Shown here one piece after another: positions 45,776-54,235 of a DNA stretch of 64,000 bases. The translations under genes and the position numbers were made by a program. The notes below the pieces were generated by a model. It did no database searches, was not told where the DNA came from, and was given only the letters and a program-made list of their open reading frames with translations. The first letter of the stretch is position 1. The number at the start of each line of letters is the position of its first letter. The DNA is from Hyphomicrobiales bacterium (GTDB lineage: Bacteria > Pseudomonadota > Alphaproteobacteria > Rhizobiales > Rhizobiaceae): assembly GCA_900472605.1 (NCBI GenBank), contig UCJD01000020.1, positions 1 through 64,000 on the forward strand. The letters are read 5' to 3'.

Positions 45776-46516
45776 TCAGGTGAGCACGACATATTCGGTC
45801 AGCTGGTTGATCGTCGTGTCCGCCTTGTCGACATCGAACACCTTCGTGCCGTGGCTCATGATCACGAAGCGGTCGCAGACCTGGTAGGCGTGGTAGATGT
45901 TATGGGTCACGAGCACGCTGGAGACGTTCTCCGCCTTGAGCTTCAGCACCTGGTTCAAAAGTGCTTCGGTCTCGCGCACCGAGAGTGCCGAGGTCGGCTC
46001 GTCGAGAAGCAGCACGCGCTTCTTGAAATAGACCGCGCGGGCGATGGCCACCGCCTGTTTCTGGCCGCCGGAGAGATTGCCGACAAGCGTATCGGGGCTG
46101 TCGATGCCGGAGATGTGGACAGCGTTCTCCAGCACATCCATGGCGATCGCGCGCATTTCGCGCTGGCGCAGGAAGCCGAAGCGATCGGTGAGTTCGCGAC
46201 CCATGAAGATGTTGCGGGTGATCGAGAGCGAATCCACCAGCGCCGTATGCTGATAGATGGTTTCGATACCGGCATCGGCCGAGTCCGACCGGCAGGTGAA
46301 GGCCGTCTTCTTGCCATCGACGCTGAGATAGCCGTCCGTCGGTTTGTGGATGCCGGAGATCAGGTTGACCGTCGTCGATTTGCCGGCGCCGTTGTCGCCG
46401 AGCAGTCCCACCACTTCGCCTTCGCCGATATGAAAGCTCAGATTGCGCAGCGCCGTCAACGCGCCGAAGCTTTTCGAGATGTTGTGCAGTTCAAGAAGAT
46501 TGGGGGCCGACATCAC
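45776..46516 (-). CDS. Sugar ABC transporter ATP-binding protein (single-domain, FrcA type)
   Basis: 246 residues, one ABC domain: Walker A GDNGAGKST, signature LSGGQKQAVAIARAV, Walker B VLLLDEPTSALSVRE. Single-domain CUT2 ATPases are unusual compared with the two-domain proteins of the other two clusters, and match the FrcA subunit of the rhizobial FrcBCA importer. It overlaps the permease stop by ATGA. Confidence 0.92.
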   Translation of the reverse strand: MMSAPNLLELHNISKSFGALTALRNLSFHIGEGEVVGLLGDNGAGKSTTVNLISGIHKPTDGYLSVDGKKTAFTCRSDSADAGIETIYQHTALVDSLSITRNIFMGRELTDRFGFLRQREMRAIAMDVLENAVHISGIDSPDTLVGNLSGGQKQAVAIARAVYFKKRVLLLDEPTSALSVRETEALLNQVLKLKAENVSSVLVTHNIYHAYQVCDRFVIMSHGTKVFDVDKADTTINQLTEYVVLT

Positions 46517-47532
46517 GCAAGACCTCGCCGCTCGATAAGATGGTTGAAGATGGCGGCCAGCACGATCAGCGTCGCGATGAACATGTCGAGGTAGAAGCCC
46601 GGTGCGCGCAACAGCAGCAGCACGTCGGTTATGGTGTGGATCAGCAGCACGCCGAGGAAGATGCCGACGATCGATCCGCGGCCGCCACGAAGCGACAATC
46701 CGCCGATGACGCAGGCGGCGATCGCCTGAAGTTCCAGTCCGGCGCCCTGCCCCGGCTGCACGCTGCCGACGCGGGCCGTTGCAATGATGCCGGCCACAGC
46801 CGCCATGCCGCCGGCGATCGCGAAAGCTACCAGCTTGACGCGGTTGGTGTTAATGCCGATCGCTTCCGCCGCACCGCGATTGCCGCCGGTGGCAAACACA
46901 TGGTTGCCGAAACGGTGACGATGGACGAGGTAGTGGAAGCCGACGACGAAGAGCACGATCCAGATGAAGGCGGCATTGATGCCGAGCAGCGTGCCGGAAA
47001 ACAGGCTGGTGAAGATCGGCTCCGGATCGAAGCGGACCTGGACGGCGCCGTTATAAAGGAGCACCGCGCCGCGCCAGAACAGCAGGCCGCCCAGGGTCAC
47101 GATGAAGGAGGGCAGCCCGAAGCGTAGCGTGATGTGGCCGTTGAGCAAGCCGATCATGATGCCGGCGAGAACGCCGAGCGGGGCCGCCACGAAGGCGCTC
47201 ATTCCGGCGCCGACGAGACTTGCCATCAGGATGGCAGTGAAGGTGTAGACGGAACCGATGGAGAGGTCGAATTCGCCCGCGATCATCAGCACGCCGGCGC
47301 CGAGCGCCAAGCAGCCGAGCACGGGAATCGCCTTCATGAGGATCGTCAGGTTCTGCGGCGAGAGGTAGCGAAACTGATCTGGGTAGAGCAAGGCGCCTGC
47401 GATGCAGACGATCTGCAGCGTCATGAAGACAAGGAAGATCGCGCCCGCCGGCATCGCCATGATCTGCCGGATAATCGGTTGTTTCTGCGTCCGCGACCGG
47501 GGCGCGGCACTGTCTGCGAGGATTGGTGTCAC
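46513..47532 (-). CDS. Sugar ABC transporter permease (FrcC type)
   Basis: 339 residues from a GTG at 47532; an upstream GTG at 47592 would place the start before the hairpin. About ten membrane segments; motifs MIAGEFDLSIGSVYTFTA, GNRGAAEAIGINTNRVKL and CVIGGLSLRGGRGSIVGIFL mark the CUT2 class. It forms the pore of the uronate-cluster importer. Confidence 0.88.
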   Translation of the reverse strand: MTPILADSAAPRSRTQKQPIIRQIMAMPAGAIFLVFMTLQIVCIAGALLYPDQFRYLSPQNLTILMKAIPVLGCLALGAGVLMIAGEFDLSIGSVYTFTAILMASLVGAGMSAFVAAPLGVLAGIMIGLLNGHITLRFGLPSFIVTLGGLLFWRGAVLLYNGAVQVRFDPEPIFTSLFSGTLLGINAAFIWIVLFVVGFHYLVHRHRFGNHVFATGGNRGAAEAIGINTNRVKLVAFAIAGGMAAVAGIIATARVGSVQPGQGAGLELQAIAACVIGGLSLRGGRGSIVGIFLGVLLIHTITDVLLLLRAPGFYLDMFIATLIVLAAIFNHLIERRGLA

Positions 47533-47564
47533 GGTCTGGTACTCGATCGATTGGAGACGGAGAA

Positions 47565-47585
47565 CCTGCCGGTATCGCCGGCAGG
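47565..47585 (-). other. Intercistronic stem-loop between binding-protein and permease genes
   Basis: CCTGCCGG at 47565-47572 pairs perfectly with CCGGCAGG at 47578-47585 around a 5-base loop, 17 bp after the binding-protein stop. There is no U-run, so it is probably a stabiliser that keeps binding-protein mRNA abundant. Confidence 0.7.
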
Positions 47586-47601
47586 CTCCCACGAAACGCG
47601 G

Positions 47602-48552
47602 TTAGCGGAAGCTGCCGATCAGCGGCTTGACCGAACTGATACGTGACTTGTCGAGGAAGGCGCCCTGTCCCGTGTCGACGTCGGTCGGTGTCAGCCCGTA
47701 TTTCTTCGAGAGTGCGATCTGGGCGATCGGGTAGTAGCCCTGAAGATAGGGCTGCTGGTCCATGGTCGCGTACATCGCGCCTGATTCAACCGCGTTGACG
47801 ATCTCGACCGCAAGGTCGAAGCCGCCAAACGGGATCTTCACGTTCGCATCCTTGATCGCGCCCGCGCCGACGGTCGAGGTCACGGAGCCCGTGCCGAACA
47901 GCGCCTTGACGCTGGGATTGGCGATCAGGAACTGCGCCATGATGTTCTGCGCCTCGGCCGGATCAAGCCCGGCGCGAACCGTCTCGACCTTGATGCCTGC
48001 CTCCTTCATCGCCTTTTCGATGCCGCCGCCGCGCGCGACCGCGAAGCTCGCCTCGGGGATTTCGCGTGGGTTGAAGACGACGTCGCCGGATTTCAGGCCG
48101 AATTCCTTGATCATCCGGTTGCCGAGATCGTAGCCCGACGCGAACTCGTCCATACCGACATAGGCCTGGCGGCAATTGCCCTTGGCGCCTTCCAGATCGT
48201 CGTTGTTGAAGCCGATGACGACGATGCCGGCCTTGACCGCGGCGCAGATGCTGTCGTCGAAGGCATCCGACGAGGAGATGGCGACGGCGATGCCATCGAC
48301 GCCTGCCGCCGTTGCGCTTTCGATCAGGTCGTTCTGGCGAACCGGATCGTTGTTGGCATATTGCACGTCAAGATCGACGCCGAACTGTGCGGCCGCGTCC
48401 TTGGCGCCCTTCACCACGGGATTGAAGAACTGGACACTCGGATCGAGATAGATGATCATCGTTGCCTTGACGTCGGCGGCCAATGCCGTAGATGTCATCA
48501 TCGTGGCGATACCCGCGGCGAGTGCTGCGGTTTTCAACCTGGTCAATTTCAT
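47602..48552 (-). CDS. Sugar ABC transporter substrate-binding protein (FrcB type)
   Basis: 316 residues from the ATG at 48552, with GGGAGGA about 7 bases upstream. Signal peptide: MKLTRLKTAALAAGIATMMT, cleavage near ALAA. Periplasmic binding protein of the ribose class (QFFNPVVKGAKDAAAQFGV, VVIGFNNDDLEGAKGN). Two cysteines (SICAAV, GNCRQA) may pair. It heads the transport genes of the kdu operon, so the ligand is probably an unsaturated or plain uronate or its oligomer; this is inference. FrcB-type proteins of Sinorhizobium bind fructose. Confidence 0.9.
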   Translation of the reverse strand: MKLTRLKTAALAAGIATMMTSTALAADVKATMIIYLDPSVQFFNPVVKGAKDAAAQFGVDLDVQYANNDPVRQNDLIESATAAGVDGIAVAISSSDAFDDSICAAVKAGIVVIGFNNDDLEGAKGNCRQAYVGMDEFASGYDLGNRMIKEFGLKSGDVVFNPREIPEASFAVARGGGIEKAMKEAGIKVETVRAGLDPAEAQNIMAQFLIANPSVKALFGTGSVTSTVGAGAIKDANVKIPFGGFDLAVEIVNAVESGAMYATMDQQPYLQGYYPIAQIALSKKYGLTPTDVDTGQGAFLDKSRISSVKPLIGSFR

Positions 48553-48599
48553 TTGCGTATCCTCCCTTTGGATGTGCAATGCGGGTCGAAAGACCCAAG

Positions 48600-48641
48600 T
48601 CTCGGCTGGCGGGCTCCGACCAAAGATCACGCCGGCCGAGA
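48600..48641 (-). terminator. Imperfect 12-bp hairpin between the aldehyde dehydrogenase and binding-protein genes
   Basis: TCTCGGCTGGCG at 48600-48611 pairs with CGCCGGCCGAGA at 48630-48641, with one non-Watson-Crick pair and an 18-base loop. It lies after the dehydrogenase stop and before the binding-protein start, both on the minus strand. The run after it is weakly U-rich, so it may be a partial terminator or attenuator. Confidence 0.45.
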
Positions 48642-48704
48642 TTTTCCTCCCGGACGTCTCGCCTTCTCCCAAAAGCGGAAACGCCCTATCGCTTTATTTC
48701 CCTG

Positions 48705-50219
48705 TTAGCCGAACCACGGTGCCGGTCGCCCGAACGTGACGTGCACGCCCTTGAACTGGGAATATTCGTCAAAGCCGTAGCGGCCCAGTTCGCGGCCGAG
48801 GCCGCTTTTCTTGTAGCCGCCGATCGGCAGTTCCGGCGTTCCGTCGATGACGCTGTTGATCCAGCAACGGCCGGCACGAATGCGGCGGATGCTTTGCATG
48901 GCGTTTTCGAGATTGGTCGACCAGACCGAGGCGGACAGGCCGAACTCGCTGGCGTTTGCCAGCGCGACGGCTTCGTCGGCGGTCTTGAAAGTCATGGACG
49001 ACAGCACCGGCCCGAAGATCTCTTCGCGGGCGATCGACATCTCAGGCTTTACGCCGGCAAACACCGTGGGTGCGTAATAGATGCCTGCTTCCTTGCCGAC
49101 GCGCTCGCCGCCGAGCAGCAGTTCGGCGCCGGATGCGATACCGGCTTCCACGTAGGAATGAACCTTGCCGACATGCGCTTCGGAGATCATCGCCCCGATC
49201 TTGGTGCGATCGTTCAACGGGTCCCCGAAGGTCACCTTGCGCGAGATATCGAGCAGGCGCTCCATCAATGCGTCGCGGATACCCTCCTGCACCAGGAGAC
49301 GGCTGCCCGATATGCAGCACTGCCCGCCATTGTGATAGACGCCGTAAGCGATACCATCGGCGGCGGCCTCAAGGTCCGCATCGGCAAAGACGATCTGCGG
49401 CCCCTTGCCGCCGAGCTCAAGCCCGACGCGCTTGACGCTGCGCGCGGCGATCTCGCCAAGCTTGGTGCCGACGCGCACCGAGCCGGTGAAGGCAACCATA
49501 TCGACGCCAGGATCTTCCGCGAGCACTTGACCGGCCGGATCGCCGTAGCCTGTCACGACGTTGAAGACGCCATCGGGAATGCCGGCTTCACGCGCCAGTT
49601 CCGCCATACGGACCGAGGTTCCCGAGGTGAATTCGGACGGCTTGAGGACGACCGTACAGCCAGCGCCGATCGCCCATGGCACACGTTCCGAGGCGATGAT
49701 GAAGGGGAAATTCCAGGGCGTGATGATGCCGACGACACCGACGGCTTCGCGCAGTACCAACCCCAGGCGATCGTCGCCGATATTGTTGTGCGTCTGGCCC
49801 TCTAGCGCGCGCGCCTGACCGGCCGCGTAGGACCAGAGGTCGGCGCAGAAGCCGATTTCGCCGCGCGCCTGGGCGATCGGCTTGCCGACCTCGAGGCTTT
49901 CGGCCAAGGCCAGTTCTTCCTGATTCTTGAGGATCAGGTCGGCCACCTTGAACATCAGGCGCGAGCGTTCCGCGCCCGACATGCGCGGCCACGGGCCAGT
50001 ATCGAAGGCACGGCGGGCGGCGGCAACTGCGAGGCGGACGTCATCGGCCGAGGCCTCCGGCCAGGTGCCGACGACGACGCCTGCGTGACCGGGGCTGACA
50101 CGGTCGATCGTGCGGCCGGATGCGGCATCCACCGACTTGCCATCGACAAGCATCTGGTAGCGGGATTTAATGTTCAGCCGCGGATCACTGGAATCAGGCG
50201 CAATGAAATTGGACAGCAC
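48705..50219 (-). CDS. NAD(P)-dependent aldehyde dehydrogenase
   Basis: 504 residues if started at the GTG at 50219, which has AAGGG 4 bases upstream; a TTG at 50231 is equally possible. ALDH landmarks: TPWNFPFIIASERVPWAIG, cofactor loop FTGSVRVGTKLGE, general-base E in LELGGKGPQ, catalytic Cys in GGQCCISGSRLLVQ, EEIFGPVLS. Group resembles betaine/gamma-aminobutyraldehyde dehydrogenases; in sugar-acid clusters such enzymes often oxidise alpha-ketoglutarate semialdehyde, but I cannot tell. It is divergent from a GntR gene and upstream of the kdu importer. Confidence 0.88.
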   Translation of the reverse strand: MLSNFIAPDSSDPRLNIKSRYQMLVDGKSVDAASGRTIDRVSPGHAGVVVGTWPEASADDVRLAVAAARRAFDTGPWPRMSGAERSRLMFKVADLILKNQEELALAESLEVGKPIAQARGEIGFCADLWSYAAGQARALEGQTHNNIGDDRLGLVLREAVGVVGIITPWNFPFIIASERVPWAIGAGCTVVLKPSEFTSGTSVRMAELAREAGIPDGVFNVVTGYGDPAGQVLAEDPGVDMVAFTGSVRVGTKLGEIAARSVKRVGLELGGKGPQIVFADADLEAAADGIAYGVYHNGGQCCISGSRLLVQEGIRDALMERLLDISRKVTFGDPLNDRTKIGAMISEAHVGKVHSYVEAGIASGAELLLGGERVGKEAGIYYAPTVFAGVKPEMSIAREEIFGPVLSSMTFKTADEAVALANASEFGLSASVWSTNLENAMQSIRRIRAGRCWINSVIDGTPELPIGGYKKSGLGRELGRYGFDEYSQFKGVHVTFGRPAPWFG

Positions 50220-50300
50220 GTTTCCCTTCAAGCCGACACATCGTGCCGGCCCTCCCTCTTTATCCGGTTTTTGGCCACCGGATTTATGTTGCGTTTGAAT

Positions 50301-50320
50301 TGTATGGTACTGTATGGTGG
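50301..50320. promoter_or_regulatory. Tandem TGTATGGT direct repeats between aldehyde dehydrogenase and gntR
   Basis: TGTATGGTAC at 50301-50310 is followed directly by TGTATGGTGG at 50311-50320. An identical 8-mer exactly one helical turn apart lies in the 121-bp divergent gap, 20 bp from the gntR ATG. Likely the GntR site. Confidence 0.55.
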
Positions 50321-50340
50321 TTTAAATTGGATGTCAACGC

Positions 50341-51042
50341 ATGACGGCGACGAAAGACATGAACCTCGAATCCTTGAAGATTGAGACCGGCGAGACAGCT
50401 GCGGCCCAGGTGGAACGCGACCTGCGCGAGCAGATCATCAAGCTGGAGCTGGCGCCGGGCACGCGGCTTTCCGAGCAGGAGATCGCGACCCGCATGGGCG
50501 TCTCTCGCCAGCCGGTGCGCGAAGCGCTGATTGCGCTCGGGAGGTCAAAGCTAGTCGATGTGCGCCCCAACAGGGGCACCGTCGTCGTCCGGATTTCGGC
50601 GCGACAGATGATGGAGGCGCGCTTCGTGCGCGAGGCGCTGGAGACCGCCGTTGCGCGGCGCGCTAGCGAGAGCTTCGACAGCTGGACGCGCCGTCGCATC
50701 GACACGATCATCAGCAAGCAGCGGATGGCCATGGACGCGCACGACCACAACGCATTCCGGCGCGAGGACGAGCAGTTTCATATCGCGATTGCGGAAGGTG
50801 CCGGCTGCAGTCTCGCCTGGAGCGCCATCGCCGACATCAAGGCTCATATGGACCGCGTCTGCAATCTGCAGCTTCGCCACCCTGATTCCATGATGCGACT
50901 GATTACCGAGCATGAGGCGATCATCACGGCGATCGACGGACGCGATGCGGATCAGGCGGTGGCCGCCATGCGCGCGCACTTGAATGGGATCTTGTCGGAC
51001 TTGCCGCAGATCGAGGCGGATCATCCCGACCTGTTCGAATAG
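50341..51042 (+). CDS. GntR family regulator (FCD subfamily) of the aldehyde dehydrogenase/kdu region
   Basis: 233 residues from the ATG at 50341; a second ATG at 50359 is possible and neither has a clear SD. Winged HTH: RMGVSRQPVREALIAL; FCD domain with FRREDEQFHIAIAE and LRHPDSMMRLITEHEAI, whose histidines usually bind a metal near the ligand. It is divergent from the aldehyde dehydrogenase and presumably controls it and the downstream importer/kdu genes. Its recognition helix differs from the pxp-region regulators. A strong bidirectional terminator follows. Confidence 0.9.
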   Translation: MTATKDMNLESLKIETGETAAAQVERDLREQIIKLELAPGTRLSEQEIATRMGVSRQPVREALIALGRSKLVDVRPNRGTVVVRISARQMMEARFVREALETAVARRASESFDSWTRRRIDTIISKQRMAMDAHDHNAFRREDEQFHIAIAEGAGCSLAWSAIADIKAHMDRVCNLQLRHPDSMMRLITEHEAIITAIDGRDADQAVAAMRAHLNGILSDLPQIEADHPDLFE

Positions 51043-51051
51043 AGAATGCGG

Positions 51052-51084
51052 AAAGGGCGTCGAAACCGACGCCCTTTCGATTTT
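51052..51084. terminator. Bidirectional terminator between convergent genes
   Basis: AAAGGGCGTCG at 51052-51062 pairs perfectly with CGACGCCCTTT at 51067-51077 around AAAC, then CGATTTT. The A-rich left end makes it work for the minus-strand gene as well. It lies between the gntR stop and the Gly/Asn-repeat gene stop. Confidence 0.85.
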
Positions 51085-51092
51085 AAGCGGGA

Positions 51093-52271
51093 TCAGCGGC
51101 TTGCCATTACCATTTTGCAAAGGCTGACCAAGCCAGCTTCGAAGCCACCGGAGCGCATGACGTCCTTGCAGCTTGCCTTGGCCTTGGCGCGATCCCTGGC
51201 GGACATGTCGTTGATCACCGCCAGACTGCGGCTGCGGTCACCGCCCGTGTCGCCGCTGGCATCATCGCCGGGATTGGTTGTGCCAGGACCTCCGGGGTTG
51301 CCAGGTGTTCCGGGAACACCAGGTGTACCGGGAACGCCCGGCGTGCCGGGATCCGTGCCGCCCGATCCGATGCCGGACGGGATGGCGAGGCTGATTTCGG
51401 CCAACGTGTTGTCGCCCAATCCGACATTGGCCATGGCAGCGACGCTCGGAAGACCGGACCCACCAACATTAGCGCCGACATCCGCATTCACACCATCTAC
51501 GCCGCCGATGCTGGCGGTCACGTCAGCGTCGACAAGGCCGCCGGTTGGCGAACCGCTACCGGTGGAGCCGCCGATGCCGAGATTGGCGTTGACATCGGCA
51601 AGCGTGTTATCGCCGCCGCCGACATTCACCACGGCGTCCACGTTTGCAAGGTTGGAGCCACCGACGGTCGCACCCACATCGGCATTCACGCCACTCGTCC
51701 CGCCGAGGTTCACTGCCGCGCCGAGATCGACGAGGCTGGGCTGGCCGCTGGACCCTGTCGAGGCGCCGCCAACGGCCAGATTGGCATTGATGTCAGCAAG
51801 CGTATTGTCACCTGCCCCGACATTGGCGATAGCGCCGACCGTCGCAAGGTTCGAGGATCCCCCGACAGTTGCACCAACATCGGCGTTGACGCCGTTCGAT
51901 CCACCGATCGTCGCGGTCGTTCCGACACCGAGGCCACTGGCAGGACTACCGCCACCGATCGACGTGGTGCTATTGATGCCGCTGGCGCCGCCAACCGTCG
52001 CATTTACGCCAAGGCCGCCGGTCGAATTGCCGCCGACATCGGCATTCACGCCGCTGGCTCCGCCGACGGACACATTGGCGAGGTTTGAACCTCCGCCAAC
52101 GGTGGCATTAACGCCGTTCGCACCGCCGACGGACAGGTTGAGCCCGCCGCCGTTGCCGTTGATGCTGATGCCGTTCGATCCTCCGATATCAAACGCCGCT
52201 GCCTGCAGCGGCACGAGGACGCTGGCGCAGCCGGCAGCGAGTATGGCGATCGTTGATTTCGTGTACATCAT
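51093..52271 (-). CDS. Exported Gly/Asn-rich repeat protein with collagen-like tract
   Basis: 392 residues from the ATG at 52271 with GGAGG 5 bases upstream (52268 is also possible). Signal peptide: TKSTIAILAAGCASVLVP, cleavage near QAAAF. Residues about 30-290 repeat the module VGG-(A/S/T)-x-G-V-N-A-(D/T)-V-G with intervening NLANVxAxxNVGxGDNTLADxNANL. Then comes a Gly-Pro-rich tract (PGTPGVPGTPGVPGTPG) of collagen-like G-x-P triplets, and a charged C-terminus with two cysteines (ASCKDVM, SLCKMVM). No known enzyme domain. It looks like a secreted or surface beta-solenoid; function unknown. It is monocistronic. Confidence 0.82.
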   Translation of the reverse strand: MMYTKSTIAILAAGCASVLVPLQAAAFDIGGSNGISINGNGGGLNLSVGGANGVNATVGGGSNLANVSVGGASGVNADVGGNSTGGLGVNATVGGASGINSTTSIGGGSPASGLGVGTTATIGGSNGVNADVGATVGGSSNLATVGAIANVGAGDNTLADINANLAVGGASTGSSGQPSLVDLGAAVNLGGTSGVNADVGATVGGSNLANVDAVVNVGGGDNTLADVNANLGIGGSTGSGSPTGGLVDADVTASIGGVDGVNADVGANVGGSGLPSVAAMANVGLGDNTLAEISLAIPSGIGSGGTDPGTPGVPGTPGVPGTPGNPGGPGTTNPGDDASGDTGGDRSRSLAVINDMSARDRAKAKASCKDVMRSGGFEAGLVSLCKMVMASR

Positions 52272-52562
52272 TTTCTCCTCCGTTATGTCCTGAAAGGGCA
52301 TGAGCCCATGGCCAAAGAGCCAGGTCAAAAGCGGAAGCGCGCACTTCGGATCGTTTGAGGCGAGATCGAGAGTGATCGACACCTTGCAACCATCATACCG
52401 GAGTAAAGTTCCGAGCTAGCGGTAGGTTCCTGAAATCGATAGGGCGCCAATCAAGGTGCCTAACAAAATCCTAACACCCGCCTTCGTGCGCGCGCTCGTC
52501 GATCGCATCGGTATCAACGCGGTAGCACGTATGTGCGTTTCGATGCCCGCTCGGTTTCAGCG
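52272..52562. other. Intergenic region, no gene seen
   Basis: This 291-bp stretch between the repeat-protein start and the metallophosphoesterase stop carries promoter sequence for the repeat protein. Short frames exist on both strands, but none has an SD plus family match. Confidence 0.5.
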
Positions 52563-53339
52563 TCAGGAAGCAGCGCGAGCGATATTGCTCGCCGGCCACT
52601 CTTCAACTGCAATCTCCCCAAACGCGTTCAGCGCCGTGCAGACGAAATGCGACAGCTTGTCGTGCCGGATAACGGCGGCGCTCAGACGACCGCTCCTGTA
52701 GGCCGCAGTATCGAGCGCGATACGGTTGTCATAGACCTCGGGACGCAGTGAGTTTGTGATCGTGTGGCCATGCACGACCATATGATCGAACGGATCGATG
52801 TGGTCGAGAAAGCCCGCCCGGATCCAACGCAGGTCATATTCGTCTTGTTGAACCAACGAAAGACCAGGCCGAATTCCGGCATGCACGAAACAGAAGCTGC
52901 CCATCTCCTTGTAGGCCAGCGCGTTATCGAGCAAAGCGGAATGATGCGGGAAGGCATCCCGGATGTCCGCGGCAATCCCCTTGAAGTCCGGCACCGGCCG
53001 CCGGGAGTAAGCGCTGACAGTTGCCATTCCTCCCCAATCCATCCAGTTGACGGCGTCAGCGGGAGACAATTCCTCGCGAAGCAACGAGCGCAGATAGAAG
53101 TCGTGGTTGCCGAGGATGAGATGCGAACCGGGATACTGCTCAAGTGCCGAGGCTACAAGATCAAGCACAGCAGGGCTCCGCGGGCCTCTGTCGATCAGAT
53201 CGCCCAGAAAAATCACGATAGGCTTCGATCGGCGCTCCGCGGAGACGGTGGCGATATGTCGGAGCAGAACCTCAAGCAGATCAGCACGTCCATGAATGTC
53301 GGCAACTGCATAGATATCGGACGGCGCATGATCTGTCAT
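52563..53339 (-). CDS. Metallophosphoesterase (PPP-type serine/threonine phosphatase-like)
   Basis: 258 residues from the ATG at 53339. The three dinuclear-metal motifs are intact: ADIHGR at 13-18, GDLIDRG at 46-52 and GNHD at 77-80, with later histidines in CFVHAG and VVHGHTI. It is the size of bacterial PrpA-like diadenosine-tetraphosphatase/protein phosphatases. No neighbour suggests a partner. Cytoplasmic; substrate unknown. Confidence 0.88.
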   Translation of the reverse strand: MTDHAPSDIYAVADIHGRADLLEVLLRHIATVSAERRSKPIVIFLGDLIDRGPRSPAVLDLVASALEQYPGSHLILGNHDFYLRSLLREELSPADAVNWMDWGGMATVSAYSRRPVPDFKGIAADIRDAFPHHSALLDNALAYKEMGSFCFVHAGIRPGLSLVQQDEYDLRWIRAGFLDHIDPFDHMVVHGHTITNSLRPEVYDNRIALDTAAYRSGRLSAAVIRHDKLSHFVCTALNAFGEIAVEEWPASNIARAAS

Positions 53340-53445
53340 ATCAGGTGTTTTCTCCTGGGGCGGAAATCGCCCCGCTGAGGTTCGATACGAACACAGGTCT
53401 AAGCCACCGTCCAATGCTTAGGCAAGGTGCTTACGAGCGTCGGCT

Positions 53446-54225
53446 TCAGGCGGGATGCTGCTGCACGCTCAAACCGCCATCGACAGTCAGGCAGGTCGCG
53501 TTCATGAAAGGGCATTCGTCCGAGATCATGAACACGGCCGCCATGGCGATTTCTTCCGGCGTCGCAATTCGCCCACCAGGATGCAGTTTCATCGTCTCCG
53601 CCTTCGCCGCTTCCGGATCGGGAAAGCCGTTCCAGTAGTCGATGACCTTTTGGGTCGCGACGTATCCCGGCGCAAGCGCATTCACCCGGACGTTCTTCGG
53701 TGCGTATTCGAGCCCCAGCGACTTCGTCATGCCAAGCAGCGCGTGCTTCGCCAGCGGATATGGGAAGGTATGCGGAATGATCGTGAAGGCGTGTGTCGAG
53801 GCGATATTGAGGATCACGCCTCCGCCTTGGTCGATCATTCCAGGCAGAACCGCTTTCGAGCAATTCCACGCGCCCTTGAGATTGATGTCGAAACAGCGGT
53901 TCCATTCCTCATCGCTGGTCTCCAGCGGCTCGGAAAACACGTTGACGCCGGCATTGTTGACCAGCGCGTTGATCCGGCCGATCTCGGCTTGCGCCGCGGC
54001 GACAGCCGCGACGATCGCCTTGGCATCGGTGATATCGGCCAAGCGAGCGCCGACCCGATAGCCCTCATCCTTCAGCTTCGCCGCTTCCTGATGAAGCAGC
54101 GCCTCGTCGCGATCGATCAGGAACAGGCTCGCGCCTTCGCGCGCGAATGTCCTGGCAATCGCCAGGCCGATGCCCTGAGCCGCGCCTGTGATCAGGATAC
54201 GCTTGTCGAGCAGACGATTGGACAT
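53446..54225 (-). CDS. Short-chain dehydrogenase/reductase of the galactonate cluster
   Basis: 259 residues from the ATG at 54225 with GGGAG upstream. SDR features: TGAAQGIG at 13-20, D38 after the second strand (favours NAD), NNAG at 90-93, catalytic S143, Y156, K160 (PYPLAK). It resembles 3-oxoacyl-reductase and sugar dehydrogenase SDRs. In this operon it could oxidise D-galactose or a sugar acid, or reduce 2-keto-3-deoxy intermediates. It lies 10 bp after dgoD and ends the operon. Confidence 0.85.
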   Translation of the reverse strand: MSNRLLDKRILITGAAQGIGLAIARTFAREGASLFLIDRDEALLHQEAAKLKDEGYRVGARLADITDAKAIVAAVAAAQAEIGRINALVNNAGVNVFSEPLETSDEEWNRCFDINLKGAWNCSKAVLPGMIDQGGGVILNIASTHAFTIIPHTFPYPLAKHALLGMTKSLGLEYAPKNVRVNALAPGYVATQKVIDYWNGFPDPEAAKAETMKLHPGGRIATPEEIAMAAVFMISDECPFMNATCLTVDGGLSVQQHPA

Positions 54226-54235
54226 GACGGCTCCC

